Positions 12,601 to 23,780 are shown, counted from the first letter of the stretch. The stretch is 64,000 bases of DNA from Cichorium intybus (GCA_023525715.1 CM042012.1:122400705-122464704); one strand, 5' to 3'. Numbers and translations are program-made. The notes: generated from the letters alone by a model not told the origin.

Positions 12601-13382
12601 ATCATAGAACTGAAAATGTGATTTTGGATAAAAGTGTCACCATGTCCAGGCACGTGTTTGTTGTCTATTGGTTGGTGGCCAATCTCCCTAAAGCACATGT
12701 CACCAGATCACTTCCTCTTCCTAAGGTCCTTCATTTACAATTATACCCACGTCTCAACAGCCATAACCAAATCTCACGAAGGGTGTTTTGGGGACTCAAT
12801 AAATACCGGAAACTCCAAAGGCGAATATCATCCACCCACAAAGTCTTCACCGCATCTTAGAATTCTAGATCTTTCCCCGCAAACCCCGTGTTCTTTATCT
12901 CAAATCCCTCTCCACAAGAACCTATAAATCATCACCTATTCATATAAAAGATCCCCTTTTTCAAAAATTTCACCGCTTTTAGACAATCCCTTTCTCGATT
13001 TCCATCGATTTCGATCCTTTCTTATTCTCGATTCAGCTTTCTGCTGTAGAATTGGAGCAGAAGTGATACCCACGCCCCAAAAGGTCAAATACAGGACTGT
13101 TCTTTAGATTTTCGGTTTTTTCATAATCCAACAAGTTTGATGCTGATAAATCGAAGTTTTATAGTAATTGATTTAAACCTGAGTGATTTGTTAGTATTGT
13201 AATTGTAGCTGTAAGCTTTTGTTGGAATTTAATAAACCAATTTTTCTATAATCAATTTCGTCAATCTATTGTCTGGAAATCGGCAATTTCTCCGTCAATA
13301 CTGGAGAATAGTTTAGTTGATTCTTGGTATCTGGGTATCTCAATTTAACCTTAATATTTGTGTAAAACAGTAAAGCGATTTT
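12601..13382 (+). promoter_or_regulatory. TBP gene promoter and 5' untranslated region
   Basis: A G-box core CACGTG lies at 12651-12656 and an inverted CCAAT word (attgg) near 12668. TATA-like words are ctataaatc near 12922 and catataaaag at 12941-12950; the second would place a transcript start near 12975, followed by a pyrimidine-rich leader. A 5'UTR intron is plausible, as in other plant TBP genes, with its acceptor in 'taaaacag' near 13371; the donor is uncertain. These are predictions from sequence words only. Confidence 0.5.
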
Positions 13383-15839
13383 ATGGCAGATCAAGTGTTG
13401 GAAGGTAGCCAACCAGTTGATCTCTCCAAGCATCCGTCTGGAATTGTTCCTACTCTTCAGTAAGTACTTCCGTTATTCCTGCTAATGCTAATCATCATCT
13501 ATAAAATTTGCCCTAAAATTCTTATATGTGGATTTGTCAGTAGGATTTACAATACCGCTATATAGGGAAATGAATGGAAAGGATTCTTTTTATGGAATCA
13601 TGTTTTCGAGTGATGGAAATCTGCTATTTTGATAATATGTCACACTGTCACTAATGAACGATAATTTTCTGTATTTATAGGAACATCGTGTCTACTGTCA
13701 ATCTTGATTGCAAGCTAGATTTGAAGGCGATTGCACTGCAAGCTCGTAATGCTGAATATAATCCAAAGGTATAAGTTTTACCATACTGTATGATGTACTA
13801 TTGAAGATATATTTATTTATTATTATTGTTATTTAGCGTTTTGCTGCTGTAATCATGAGGATAAGAGAACCAAAAACAACAGCTTTGATCTTTGCTTCCG
13901 GAAAAATGGTAAGTAAATTTTCTCCCCTTAATCTAATATTGTATGCATACTGTTTATGCCTTTTTATTCATTTTGTGTACAGAAAAAAACTGTTTTACTT
14001 TTTTATATGCAATCAATCAAAGAAAATTGACTCGTATTCTTTTCAGGTATGTACAGGAGCCAAGAGTGAACAACAGTCAAAATTGGCGGCACGAAAGGTC
14101 CTTCGATAACCTTTATTCTAAATAGAGTAAATTACATTTTTGGTCCCTGAGTATGTTCAATAACTTCAGTTTTGGTCCCAAATTGTTTCCTCTTTCAATT
14201 TTGGTGCCTATTTCAGTTGTAAGTGAAAATTATGTGGGACCATAATGGAAAATTTTTAAGCAAACTCAGGGACCAAAATTGTTGCAACAATTGAAAAATA
14301 GGTGCCGAAATTGCAAGAGGAAACTATTTGAGACCAAAACCAATTTTTTTTTTTTTTTTTTTACAAACTCAGGGACCAAAAATGTAATAATATACTCTTA
14401 ATTATAATATGCTTACTTCAATACTGTCTGGATGATAAAAGTGTTGTCTGGATAAAGTGATAAACGATGTTTAACAAATATTTGTGAAACTGACGACACA
14501 CTTGGGGAAGTAGAAGGAAAAAAGAAATCAGGGCAATTATGTAAAAAGTTAGGACTTAATGGGGAAAGCCTCATTTCACCAACTTTCTGTAAAAAGTTAT
14601 TTATTCTGTATTAAGTCAAAAAGAAACACCCATATGCAAGACCGCAACATAACAAGTCTGTCTAAAAGTACATTGCCATAATTGATTAATTTCCCATTCT
14701 TAATTTCTCCTTATTATTTTGGGTGGTTCAGTATGCTCGTATTATTCAGAAACTCGGGTTCCCAGCCAAATTTAAGGTAACCACTCGCCATATATATCAC
14801 ATCTCTATTTGCTTTCATCAATTGTATTGATATATTATATATAACTCACATTTAATGGACTTTTTAACATGATGTATTGTTTTCTTATTTGTAGGATTTC
14901 AAAATTCAGAACATTGTGGGCTCTTGTGATGTAAAATTTCCCATTAGACTTGAAGGCCTTGCATACTCTCATGGTGCCTTTTCAAGTGTAAGTTTGACAT
15001 GACATGACATGACATGACATGACTGATCAGTACAACTTGTACTGTATTTGTCATGCATTGGACTAAGACTGATACATATACTAATACTGGTACAAAAATT
15101 GTGATTTTTTTTCCCACCCAAGAAAGTTGGAATTCGATGGGGGCAGTGACTCGCTCTTGAATTTTGTAAAAGACGTAAATGCCCTTAAAGACTTATGTTT
15201 CTTTCTTGATACAGTATGAACCAGAATTGTTCCCGGGACTCATATATCGAATGAAACAACCGAAAATTGTTCTGCTAATTTTTGTTTCTGGGAAGATCGT
15301 TCTTACAGGAGCCAAGGTGATGATTTATAACTTTCTTTTAAATGTTTGAATCTATATATTATTTTGAATATTCACTTTAATCTTTTCCTATTTCGCCCTC
15401 GTAGGTTAGAGATGAAACTTATACTGCATTTGAGAATATATATCCGGTGCTTACAGAATTTAGAAAGAATCAGCAGTGGTATCTTTTCTCATTAACTTCT
15501 ATTGTAGCAATGTACTTTCTTTTAATCGTGTTTTATAGCCTCCTACTTTTATTTTCTTTGATTACAACATTCTACTTTGAAAAATGTACTCATTTATGGT
15601 ATTGTACTTTCAACAAGTTTCTTGTTAGGGTGTTATAGTTTGAAAAATCAAACCCAATTATTGCAGTGAATATTTCTTTGTATTTTTTTGATATTGCTCA
15701 AAGTGCAATGCTGTAATAAAAAGAAATGAAAGTAAGATGCTATAATAAACAACTTGATGAAAGTACATTGCCATTCCTTGCATTTTCATATCCATGGCTA
15801 TGAAAATGCTTGACAAAATGTTGTATTTATTGTTGCAGA
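13383..15839 (+). CDS. TBP: TATA-binding protein (TBP, TFIID subunit), 9 exons, 200 aa
   Basis: General transcription factor that binds the TATA box in the minor groove and nucleates Pol I, II and III initiation in the nucleus. Coding exons: 13383-13459, 13681-13768, 13837-13908, 14047-14097, 14732-14776, 14895-14987, 15215-15316, 15405-15478 and the single base 15839; all introns are GT-AG and the total is 603 nt. The short N-terminus ([20 protein letters not shown]) is plant type. The saddle domain, residues ~20-200, has two direct repeats: [14 protein letters not shown] in the first and [15 protein letters not shown] in the second. The DNA-kinking phenylalanines fall at F57, F74, F148 and F165, the numbering of Arabidopsis TBP. 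The stop is TG|A, split by the last intron; retention of that intron would instead read on as QQW plus a hydrophobic tail to 15638. Every exon is intact, so the gene looks functional. Confidence 0.97.
14125..14397. mobile_element. MITE-like inverted-repeat element in TBP intron 4
   Basis: The left end (GAGTAAATTACATTTTTGGT, then CCCTGAG) is the near reverse complement of the right end (CTCAGGGACCAAAAATGTAA, then TAATATACTC). Inner parts pair again (CAGTTTTGGTCCCAAAT against GAGACCAAAACC). It begins 27 bp after exon 4. The exact target duplication is not clear, so the superfamily is not assigned. A T22 run lies near its right end. Confidence 0.75.
15504..15775. repeat. Foldback repeat in the last TBP intron
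   Basis: The intron contains TGTAGCAATGTACTTTC at its left and GAAAGTACATTGCCATTCC at its right, which pair as an imperfect hairpin. 'aaaatgtactcatttatgg' and 'attgtactttcaac' repeat the same core inside. A similar hairpin lies in the DnaJ gene (21430-21715). It is probably a degenerate MITE. Confidence 0.5.
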
Positions 15840-15984
15840 TTCTTGTTATTGGATGAAATGGTGTTTTATGGGAGGTGAAGTTGACTTTTGGTTTGACCCG
15901 ACATGGGACTTGGTGGTATAAGGAAATGGCAAGTGTAAATATGATGGTGGAAATTGAAGGGATCAAGTGAAGGCTAATGTGCCC

Positions 15985-16038
<54 letters not shown>

Positions 16039-16290
16039 GAAATTCTTCAGTTGTAATATTAAAAAAAAATGGAACAGAAGTTTTTTTGGTCTTAAACACA
16101 TTTTCGTATTAAATGCTTTCTCTTATACTTCAATTTAAGTAGAGGAGCAGTGATTAATTTATAAGCATGATAGCTTTTCCGAAATAAATCGAAAACTTTT
16201 TATATTGTTTTAAATTAAGTATTCTCCACGTCTAATAAAATTTTAATGCAGCAAAATTGTTTTAAAAGATGAACCTGACTTGAAAACTTA
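15840..16290 (+). other. TBP 3' untranslated region and flank, with a T51 run
   Basis: Everything after the split stop to about 16100 is probably 3'UTR. A run of 51 T residues lies at 15987-16037; on the minus strand it appears as poly-lysine in a spurious frame. Possible polyadenylation words are gaaataaat near 16182 and attaaatgc near 16107. The last 11 bp (16280-16290, TTGAAAACTTA) are the left target duplication of the next element. Confidence 0.55.
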
Positions 16291-16826
16291 GGGTTATTGT
16301 CACTGTAGCACAACAAAGTTTGATGATTTGTCTGGATTGTACATTGAAGTTTTTTTTTACGCAATAGGTCACTAAAGTTAAGTTTTACGTCCTAAATAGG
16401 TCGCCGACGTTAAAACTAACTAGTTTTCATGTTAGTGTAGGGATCTATTTAACACATAAATTAAACTTTGGTGACCTATTGTGCAAAAAAAAAAAAAAAA
16501 AAAACTTCAGTGACCAATTCAGAAAAAAAAACTTTCATGACCTATCGCAACCACAAAGACTATAGTCGGTCTCAATCTCGCCCTCTCCGTCTCGAACCTA
16601 TCTTCTCTGTTCCGCTCTCTAGGAGCCCTCTCTCTATCTCTTTTTTCTGGTATTGATCGCGAATAACAGCCGCCGCCGGTGCAGTGCGATTTTTATTTTT
16701 ATAAAAACCGAAAATTTTCGGTACTGTGCGATTTTTATTTTTATAAAAACCGTAAAAAATCGCACCGCACGGCTTGTAAGAACCGAACCACAAATCGCAA
16801 TCTAAACCGAACCACACCGCGTATAT

Positions 16827-17167
16827 TAGGGATGAGCTTTTGACCCGGAGAACCGGACCGGACCGGGAACCGAACCGGAACCGGAACCGAATAGGAACCG
16901 GAACCGTGTATTCGGTTCGGTTCTTGGTTCTCCATTTCCCACAAAATCGGTTCTCGGTTCTTCGGTTCTCGGTCCGGTTCGGGCCGGGTCCGGAACCGAA
17001 CACATTTCTTAATAGCATACTACTTGTATAACTGAAACCGGACCGGAACCGTACCGGTAGGAACCGGAACCGGGGTATTCGGTTCGGCTCCCGGTTCTTC
17101 GTTTCCTATAAAATCGGTTCTCGGTTCTTCGGTTCTCGGTCCGGGTCCGGACCGATTCTCATCCCTA
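16827..17167. mobile_element. AACCGG-rich hAT MITE nested in the foldback loop
   Basis: Ends TAGGGATGAG and CTCATCCCTA are perfect inverted repeats, flanked by 8-bp near-identical repeats GCGTATAT (16819-16826) and GCGTATCT (17168-17175). The 341-bp interior is almost entirely copies of GGAACCG/CGGTTC in both orientations. Frames open across it (Arg/Thr/Glu-rich) are artefacts. It is non-coding. Confidence 0.85.
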
Positions 17168-17217
17168 GCGTATCTTATATTAAAACCGAAAAAAACTGCA
17201 AGAAAAACCGAAAAAAT

Positions 17218-17345
17218 ACATCGCATTAAAAAACCGCACTGTTCGGTTAAAACCGAAAAACCCCATCGCCTTAAAAAACCACACTGTTCTGTTAAAACCA
17301 AAAAACCACATCGCATTAAAAAACCACATTGTTCAGTTATGTTGT
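17218..17345. repeat. 46-bp tandem repeat, about three copies
   Basis: Each copy holds 'catcgcattaaaaaacc', 'cactgttcggtt' and 'aaaaccgaaaaacc' with a few substitutions. It lies in the loop of the foldback element beside the nested hAT. Confidence 0.75.
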
Positions 17346-18064
17346 TGTAAAAACCGCATTTGCGGTTTGCGGCGTGGTTATTATCAAAAACTGCATCGTA
17401 GGTTTTATAGAGGAATTTGATAGCGGAGATTTCATAGGGGAATTTGATAGCCCAAATAGATTAAATGGGTCCGTCATCTCAGAGTTTCATCAGAGTTGAT
17501 TTCCTGCTACGACTATGTACATGGTTGGAAAAAGTCCGGCACCGAGTCCTAGCCCTCTGTTACTTTGGCGAGTTAGAAGAAATGCTGATGAATGACCACC
17601 GTCTAACCTGGTTATCATTCTCCGTGGACCCACAAGCACACCGGAAGAACCCAGTAGTTGTACAGAAGAATATAACACCGACAACGGTTTTGATTCGCGA
17701 TCAATACCAAAAAAAAGAGATAGAGAGATGGCGAGAGAAAGCGGAACAGAGAAGATAGATTCAAGACGGAGAGTGCGAGATTGAGACCGACTATTGTATT
17801 TGTGGTTGCGATAGGTCACTAATTTTTTTTTCTAAATTGGTCACTGAAGTTTTTTATTTACGCAATAGGTCACTAAAGTTTAATTTACGTGTTAAATAGG
17901 TCCTTACACTAACGTGAAAACCAGTTAGTTTTAACGTCGATGACCTATTTAGGAAGTAAAACTTAACTTTAGTAACCTATTGTGCAAAAAAAAAACTTCA
18001 GTGACCAATCTGGACAAATCATCAAACTTTGTTGTGCTACAGTGACAATAACCTTGAAAACTTA

Positions 18065-18808
18065 TATAAATAATCTCATGTTTTATACAACCAGGAACAA
18101 ATCTTAGCATCTCTTTGTATAGCTAATAATAAAGCCCTTACAATATTGTATTTATATTTTGTTAATAGAGGTATTGTTTAATGAAAACAAAATACAATTT
18201 AAACACCGTTCTTCATTCTTTACTCTTTCACAAATTAAAGAAGCTTAATAGATGATAATCGTGTCAGTTTCCTAAAACAAAACAGAAATAACAAAAAAAT
18301 CAATGAAAAACCATTTTGTTCATTTTACCCATTCAACGATTTATAAACCAATTAAAAAAAAAAATCAACGAATTCTGTTCCATTTTATGATATCCAAATT
18401 CTTTTATATTTCAATTTATTTGAATCTAAATTCCTCAACGTATTCCAGCTTATCTCAAAAAATTTAACCAACCGAACGTACTTTTAGTTTCTTACCAGAA
18501 ACATTATGTATACTTTTTGTTAAACTATATGTTAAGTCAAATATACGTGTATGAAACGTATAATTTAATTATTTTTGTTAGTGTAAAAAGGATAAATTGC
18601 ATTCAATTTCAATCACTTTTTAAATTAAGTTTGCCACCAAATAAGCGACTTAATTTCTCAAATACGACGAGGATCACAATTCAGTTTATTATGGTTAACA
18701 GGCCTAATTGGTTGATCATAAACTTATTACATAAGTCCTATATCAATTTTAAGAATTACTTGTGAATAAATTTAAGTGGAAATATATAAATTTCAATTTT
18801 AGATTTAG
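18065..18808. other. AT-rich intergenic stretch
   Basis: No gene, terminal repeat or RNA recognised. The short frame at 18517-18765 has no family features and a composition like its surroundings. Confidence 0.35.
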
Positions 18809-18816
18809 CTCACGGG

Positions 18817-19924
18817 TAGAGGTGCACATTTGGACCGGTTCATCTTCATCGGGAAGAAACGTTAAATTAAATCTTTATAACACTTTGATGGAGGACGCCA
18901 CAAAACGCCAACGTACTTCCGCCCCAAGTAGCGAATTGGGCAATTATATGGCCTCAAACATTTTAGCCCAATTTACCGTCGAAGAATTTCAAAACTTTGA
19001 CATTTTGGCTTGGTGGAAAAGGAACTGCAATTTCCGATTCTAGCCGTCATGGCCCGCGATTTACTAACCGTCCAAGCTTCCACGGTAGCTTCGGAATCCG
19101 CTTTTTCTTTTAGTGGCAGGGTCATCACGGAACGAAGGTCCAAACTCACGGCCGAATCAATGGAAATATGTGTTTGCTTGAAGGACTACTTGGATGGCGT
19201 CGAAAGGATACAACATTGCGTTTCGCTTGAAGGAGAACTTTTACCACCGGTGGAAGAGTATATCCACCAAGAAGAAGTTGCAATGAGGATATCACCTCCA
19301 ACGACCGAAGTTGATGAGGGTGAGATTGAAGAATTTTCGGATTAAAAGCTTGGGCAATGGTTGAAGATTTGAAGACGACAAAGTTGAAGACTATAATTCC
19401 TATTATTATTATTATTATTATTGACGTTTATATAATTTCAAGTTTAAAACATTGCTATTTCTAGATGAAGACTATAATTCCTAGTTTATGTAATGTGTTG
19501 GAGATTGACCTAGGTTATTCGATGTTGACCCTAGGTTATTCGAAAACTATAATTCCTAGTTTTTAATATTTACGTAATTCGTCGTCGACGTTTGTTTTTT
19601 TCATTTGAAGTTCAATCAATGTTATTCAAGTTCAAACAATGTTGTTTCTTAATTTATATCCTAACCAAAGACAATAGAAATTTTTATGTATTTATATAGT
19701 ATTTTTAAAGATTAAAAAATGAAAATCGGTTTTTTTACCGGTTTAACCGGAACCGGTTATTTAAAAACCGGTTTTAACCGGAACCGGTTATACCTTCCAG
19801 CTACAAAAAACCGGCCAAAACCGATCCGGTTTAAACCGAAACCGGTCTACTGAAAACCGATTATTCAGAAAACCGGTTATGAAAATAACCGAAACCGGTT
19901 ATAACCGGTGTACGTGCACCTCTA
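18817..19924 (+). mobile_element. Ac-like hAT transposon remnant with AACCGG-rich 3' end
   Basis: Ends TAGAGGTGCACA and GTGCACCTCTA are inverted repeats; the 8-bp duplication CTCACGGG flanks them exactly (18809-18816 and 19925-19932). It is 1108 bp with a large internal deletion: the transposase C-terminus begins only ~55 bp from the left end. The right 200 bp are packed with AACCGGTT-type words. It shares its termini with the MITE at 59355-59748. It lies ~150 bp upstream of the probable start region of the DnaJ gene. Confidence 0.93.
18873..19345 (+). pseudogene. hAT (Ac/RICESLEEPER type) transposase C-terminal remnant
   Basis: In-frame text LYNTLMEDATKRQRTS is followed by FDILAWWK, then a frameshift near 19015, then FPILAVMARDLLTVQASTVA, SESAFSFSGRVITERRSKL and CLKDYLDGVERIQ. 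These are the BED-finger/hAT C-terminal dimerisation signature. An acidic tail ends the frame at 19345 (EIEEFSD). The BED zinc finger and the catalytic region are absent, so it is a dead fragment. Confidence 0.88.
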
Positions 19925-19932
19925 CTCACGGG

Positions 19933-20814
19933 AAATAAAAGATGTTTTTCACGGACAAGCCCCAAACGACGTCGTTAAGGAACAAAGCTGTAAAGCCTAA
20001 CGAACACGTTGATAATGACTGTAAAGCGTCATGAACAAATGGACATACGTAAGTTTATTAACAGAAAACAGATGCATTTCGAGAGAATTAAACGAGCTGT
20101 TGCGTCAATTTCCTCAATTCTTTTGATATTCGTACATTGATCCATTCAATTTCTCCCGTGATTGGAACAATCGTAAGCTTCCTCTTTCAGTTTATCTTTG
20201 ATGTATGTGCGATTTTGAGAATTTTTTGTGAATTTTCGTCATCGACGAGCATTTCTAATTTGTCTTCCGATGGTGACAATAAACATATATGTTAGCAACG
20301 ATTCGAGTAATTTGGTGTTCATCTTCAATTTACAACAAATAAATGTATCTCGCCTAGATCCTGCGCCCAAAGTTCCAACGCAAGGGCTTAACGGCGACAT
20401 TGAAAATCAAATGTGTTACATTGCAAGTTCAGTTTGTTGTGGCTTCTAAGCTCTTCGATAATTACCTTAAACTTTCAAATGTGTTATAACTTGGAACAAT
20501 TGTGCTGAATTAACAACTTCTACATTAGGTTTGATGTAAAAAAAGCGTTTCTTCAATGGAGGAAGTATTTATGGCATTTCAATGAAAACACATCTTACTA
20601 TCCCCACTTCACAGTTAGCTATACGCTTTTTATATATTTGAAAGTTTAGAATTTCGTAATGCTACTTCATTGAATATAGCACAACACAAAATTAGATTTT
20701 GTGAACTATTGAGGGAGTAAAATTAATCATACTTGATTATATTTCCTCAATGTTTTGATCCAGAATTGTGATTTTTTGTTTTTTGTAGCCTTTCAAATTT
20801 GTTATTGCTGAAGT
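19933..20814 (+). promoter_or_regulatory. DnaJ gene promoter, 5' untranslated region and 5'UTR intron
   Basis: A splice donor is seen at 20173 (gaacaatc|gtaagctt) and an acceptor at 20788 (tttttgtag|cct), giving a 616-bp intron in the leader that ends 26 bp before the start codon. The first exon probably starts near 20050-20100. No clear TATA box is seen between the hAT insertion (ends 19932) and there. The short frame at 20228-20449 lies inside the intron and is not a gene. Confidence 0.6.
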
Positions 20815-23780
20815 ATGGTGAAGGAAACTGAGTATTATGACACCTTGGGAGTCAATCCTGAAGCATCTGCATCTGAAATTAAAAAGGCTTACTACGTCAA
20901 AGTACATCTACTTATTAATCACAATTCATGGGAAATGCAAAAAAATTAGTTTCAGGTTGACTACAATTGCCATGTAATTATATCTCTGATGTTATATTTT
21001 AGGCAAGAATGGTTCACCCTGACAAAAATCCTGGGGATCCAAAAGCAGCTCATAATTTCCAGGTGTTGTGTTTGGTTCTGTTACTTTTGTAAGTTATGCA
21101 TTAAATTTCTTAAAGTTTTTTATTTTAAATATTGAAGATTGAAGATAAATGGCATTCGCTTGTATTTCTTCATCATGAAGGTTCTTGGAGAGGCTTACCA
21201 GGTTCTAAGCGATCCTGAGAAGCGTGCAGCATATGATAAAAATGGAAAAGAAGGATTAAAACAGTAAGTATTATTCGTTATTTTTTTTAATACAAATGAG
21301 CTTTCCTCATCATGAAAGTGTTTAATTGAAACAATTCTCTATTTTCATTATTGTTCAATATCTTCTCATGATCATCAACCTCGAAGCTTATTATATTTTT
21401 CTTTCTCTTTTTCTGAAAAAATCTATTGCAAATAGTGGGAAATAGGAACGTTTTTGTTTCTTTTTACCAACATAGGAAATGTACTTTCTTTTTTACCTAT
21501 ATTGGCAATGTACATACATTTCTGTACTTACATAAAATACATCAAAGCAAGTTGCTATAATTGGTAAAAGAATAAGGTAACATTTCTATTATTAGTAAAA
21601 AAGTGGAAGTATGTTGCAATTATGGGTAAAGAAACGAAGTGCAATTATATAACAGGTAAAAAGTAAAGTACATTGCGCATATTGGTAGTGGGAGTAAAGT
21701 ATGTTGCTATTCTGTGCCTTATGCTCTAACATCTATCAAAATACTACCTTTTACAGGGAGACAATGGTGGATCCTTCAGCTGTTTTTGGTATGGTATTTG
21801 GTAGTGATTTGTTTGAGGATTATATCGGGGAGCTTTATATGGCTTTAATACAGACTGTAGAGCTTGAAGAGGAGTCAAAGGCTCCTGAAGAACGCAGAAA
21901 AAAAGTTCAAGAACGGTTGAAGGTATTTGACTCTTTTAAGGGCAAATTTGGGAAATGGAAGGAAATTGGTAAAAAGCTAGCACATAACGAGGAAAATTCA
22001 TTTTAGTGACTTTCTCTGTTAATTTGTTCTTTCTGTATCGAGTAAAAAAGAAGTGGAAAAGAAACACTCATCTATAGTTTAGGAATTAAGTCATGTCCCT
22101 AACAAGTCAATTAAGTAAAGAAGAAACAATACCTTACACAAGGTCTTAAAATGCTAATTGGATAATGAATGTTAAAAGTTTAGTGATCTTTGTTGCACAG
22201 GCATTACAAAAAGCGAGGGAAACTAAGCTTATAGAAAATCTAAAAGATCGCCTTCGACCATTTGTTGAAGGCCAAACAACTGAGTTTGTCGCTTGGGCGA
22301 CATCAGAAGCTGAACGCCTTTCACCTGCAAGTATGCTATCAGTTACATCCCCTATCATTATATCGGTATCTGGTATCTGGTATCTGGTATCTGGTATCTG
22401 GTATCTGGTATCTGGTATCTGGTATCTGGTATCTGGTATCTGGTATCTGGTATCTGGTATCTGGTATCTGGTTATCTGGTATCTGGTATCTGGTATCTGG
22501 TATCTGGTATCTGGTATCTGGTATCTGGCTACTGGCTACTGGCTACTGGCTACTGGCTACTGGCTACTGGCTACTGGCTACTGGCTACTGATGTTCAGTC
22601 CTGTCTAATGTAATAAAGGTTTCTTGTCATGTGTCAGCTTTTGGTGAGGCAATGCTACATACTATTGGCTACATATACACAAGGCAGGCTGCAAAAGAAC
22701 TAGGAAAAGATAGAAGGTATATGAATGTCCCATTTTTTGCAGAATGGGTGAGGGATAAAGGACACCAAATCAAATCACAAGTTTCAGCCGCTTCAGGTTC
22801 AATACTTATAAAAACTCGACAATTACCCTTTATTGATATATGTATATACTAAATGAACCTTAAATGTTATTTTTTTTCCATGTAGGCGCGGTTCAGTTAA
22901 TTAACACAGTCGAGGAATTGAAGAAGTTAAATGAAGCACAAGCGAAACAAGAAGAGATAATAAAAGCTATCGAGACTAAAAAAGACGCAATGTTTAATTC
23001 TCTTTGGCAGTTGAATGTTGTAGATATCGAGTCAACTTTGTCTCATGTCTGCCAAGCAGTGAGTTTTTGACTTTTTGTTACACATGACATGACAGAACAT
23101 AACGATTTTGTACTGTGTTTGGACTTGGACCGAGATTACTGCCAATTGCCAAACACAGTTTAATCTGTTCTGTTATGTCATGGTTTAAGTTCTAAACAAA
23201 ATGGGTGTAAATTTATGTGTGATATTTGTGTGTTGAATAATTTTTCTTTATTAAAAAATATTTCTTTTTTCCCGCTTTAGGTGCTTAGAGATTCTAGTGT
23301 TTCAAAGGAAATGCTAAAGCAACGGGCTAGAGGAATGAAGAAGCTTGGAACAATATTCCAAGTAAGTTTTATGTCACTAACATCTTTTTCACCGCCTATG
23401 AATAATTTATTAGTTTTTATTTTCTTAGAAGCGTCTAACTAAATTCAAGTAATTATTTCAGAAAAAATAAACATTTTTATAATTTGAAGTATTTCGTGAG
23501 TGGGATTTATTATTATTACTATTATTATTATAATATATTTCTTTCCATTTAGTGGATAATGAAAGTAGAATAGATGGTGGCAATGTTGGTTTTTAATAAA
23601 ATAAATAAAGGACCTTTAGTATAGTAATGATAGGGGTGCTATTCTTTACAAATATTAATTACTTAAAGTTTTTCTTCATATGATTATCAGGGAGCAAAGT
23701 CAAATTACCGGAGAGATAACAGTTTGCGCCAAGAAAGCACCGTGCACAAACCTGCCGCGTCATCTTCTTCATCCAAATAA
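20815..23780 (+). CDS. DnaJ (Hsp40) chaperone with DnaJ-X domain, chaperone protein dnaJ 10-like, 342 aa
   Basis: Co-chaperone expected to stimulate an Hsp70 ATPase. Exons: 20815-20901, 21003-21062, 21181-21263, 21757-21922, 22201-22330, 22638-22796, 22886-23058, 23281-23361, 23691-23780; all introns GT-AG, total 1029 nt. The J domain occupies residues ~5-70: EYYDTLGVNPEASASEIKKA, the HPD triad at H34-P35-D36, then AYQVLSDPEKRAAYDKNG. The DnaJ-X region follows (MVDPSAVFGMVFGSDLFEDY; TIGYIYTR; VPFFAEWVRDKG; SLWQLNVVDIESTLSHVCQA; MKKLGTIFQGAKS), with coiled-coil-like Glu/Lys stretches, and a Ser-rich tail (PAASSSSSK). There is no Gly/Phe region, zinc finger, signal peptide or membrane span. The order matches the family of Arabidopsis DNAJ10. 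Retention of intron 4 would end the protein after 28 extra codons (22004-22006). All exons are intact. Confidence 0.95.
21430..21715. repeat. Foldback repeat in DnaJ intron 3
   Basis: Left words 'tttaccaacataggaaatg', 'tactttcttttttacc', 'tattggcaatgtac' pair imperfectly with right words 'ggtaaaaagtaaagtac', 'attgcgcatattggtag', 'taaagtatgttgctat'. The core AATGTACTTT is shared with the hairpin in the last TBP intron. Probably an old MITE; the ends are not exact. Confidence 0.45.
22362..22590. repeat. 7-bp tandem array (GGTATCT)n then (GGCTACT)n in DnaJ intron 5
   Basis: About 23 copies of GGTATCT, with one slipped copy near 22471, pass without a break into about nine copies of GGCTACT. The unit length stays 7 bp while two of the seven bases change. 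It fills most of the 307-bp intron between 22331 and 22637. The Trp/Tyr-rich frames across it are artefacts. Confidence 0.95.

Larger units (their letters stand above)
16291..18053. mobile_element. Mutator-type foldback element with ~370-bp terminal inverted repeats
   Basis: The outer arms, about 16291-16672 and 17690-18053, are reverse complements (left GGGTTATTGTCACTGTAGCA, right ...TGCTACAGTGACAATAACC). An 11-bp direct repeat TTGAAAACTTA flanks it (16280-16290 and 18054-18064). Long arms and a 9-11 bp duplication indicate a non-autonomous Mutator-like element. No transposase is present. The loop holds a nested hAT MITE, a 46-bp tandem repeat and ~220 bp of non-repeat DNA (17470-17690) that could be captured host sequence; I cannot name its source. 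Confidence 0.85.

Noticed and set aside
15658..16101. 147-aa minus-strand frame with poly-lysine
   Set aside because: It translates the T51 run in the TBP 3' region and lacks any family signal.
16572..17316. 148-aa, 98-aa and similar Arg/Thr/Pro-rich frames
   Set aside because: They run through the AACCGG repeats of a hAT MITE and a low-complexity loop and have no domain.
22165..22608. 147-aa and 109-aa frames rich in Tyr-Leu-Val-Ser-Gly-Ile-Trp
   Set aside because: They join DnaJ exon 5 to the intronic 7-bp array; exon 5 ends at the donor at 22331 and family alignment resumes at 22638.
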